From Acinetobacter courvalinii (GTDB lineage: Bacteria; Pseudomonadota; Gammaproteobacteria; Pseudomonadales; Moraxellaceae): DNA of 64,000 bases. The stretch spans positions 1,256,739 to 1,320,738 of the forward strand of contig NZ_BMDA01000001.1 in the NCBI RefSeq assembly GCF_014635545.1, in the 5' to 3' direction. Numbering within the stretch: the stretch's first letter is position 1; each line of letters begins with the position of its first letter. The notes under the pieces were generated by a model, which was not told the DNA's origin, made no database searches, and saw nothing but the letters and a program-made list of their open reading frames with translations. Below, one piece after another: positions 63,995 through 64,000 of the stretch. The position numbers and the translations under genes are program-made.

Positions 63995-64000
63995 GACACA

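Overview
The window looks like the chromosome of an Acinetobacter species. The base composition is moderately AT-rich, and the gene families and their order are typical of that genus: a phosphatase–mannitol-1-phosphate dehydrogenase fusion (MtlD), divergent pobA/pobR, and a twelve-gene siderophore locus in the order of the baumannoferrin (bfnA–L) cluster. There are no rRNA or tRNA genes, no insertion sequences and no CRISPR array. I could run no database search, so family names rest on motifs, length and gene order.

Layout. 0–10 kb: tail of a PhaC-like hydrolase, a 3-hydroxyisobutyrate-type dehydrogenase, an RDD membrane protein, an isochorismatase-like hydrolase, a BLUF blue-light sensor, and a Gdx-type SMR guanidinium exporter behind a clear guanidine-II (mini-ykkC) riboswitch. 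After these come a GNAT, a GH24 lysozyme and several small unknown genes in loosely packed DNA. 10–17 kb: a HIT hydrolase, a porin behind three 11-bp Pho-box repeats, and a LysR regulator divergent from a 4-guanidinobutyrase–MHS transporter–NCS1 permease operon. 17–25 kb: DUF937, a Zn-ribbon DUF2797 protein, lpxB, a DUF3649–PepSY–DUF3325 triplet, small Cys/His/Met-rich exported proteins (one broken by an in-frame TGA), a TSUP exporter and a DAHP synthase. 25–30 kb: a His/Met-rich DUF2946 protein, a TonB receptor and a PepSY protein, with no visible Fur box, possibly for copper. 30–35 kb: cobalamin nucleotide-loop genes (cobU, cobT, cobC, cobS) with a 2H phosphoesterase at the head and a MINPP-type phosphatase lipoprotein in the middle.

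35–57 kb: mtlD, an AAHS-type transporter, then the siderophore region. Three NIS synthetases, an N-monooxygenase and an acyltransferase build a citrate-hydroxamate siderophore. An MFS pump exports it, a TonB receptor brings it back, and an FhuF-like reductase probably releases the iron. A RraA-fold protein and a second DUF3649–PepSY–DUF3325 triplet accompany these genes. A second TonB receptor is divergent from bfnA. Fur-box-like sequences lie at 40213, 44824, 54772 and 54886.

57–64 kb: ybaK, an ABC1-family kinase-like protein, pobA/pobR for 4-hydroxybenzoate with a perfect inverted repeat between them, and a gamma-aminobutyraldehyde-type dehydrogenase at the right edge.
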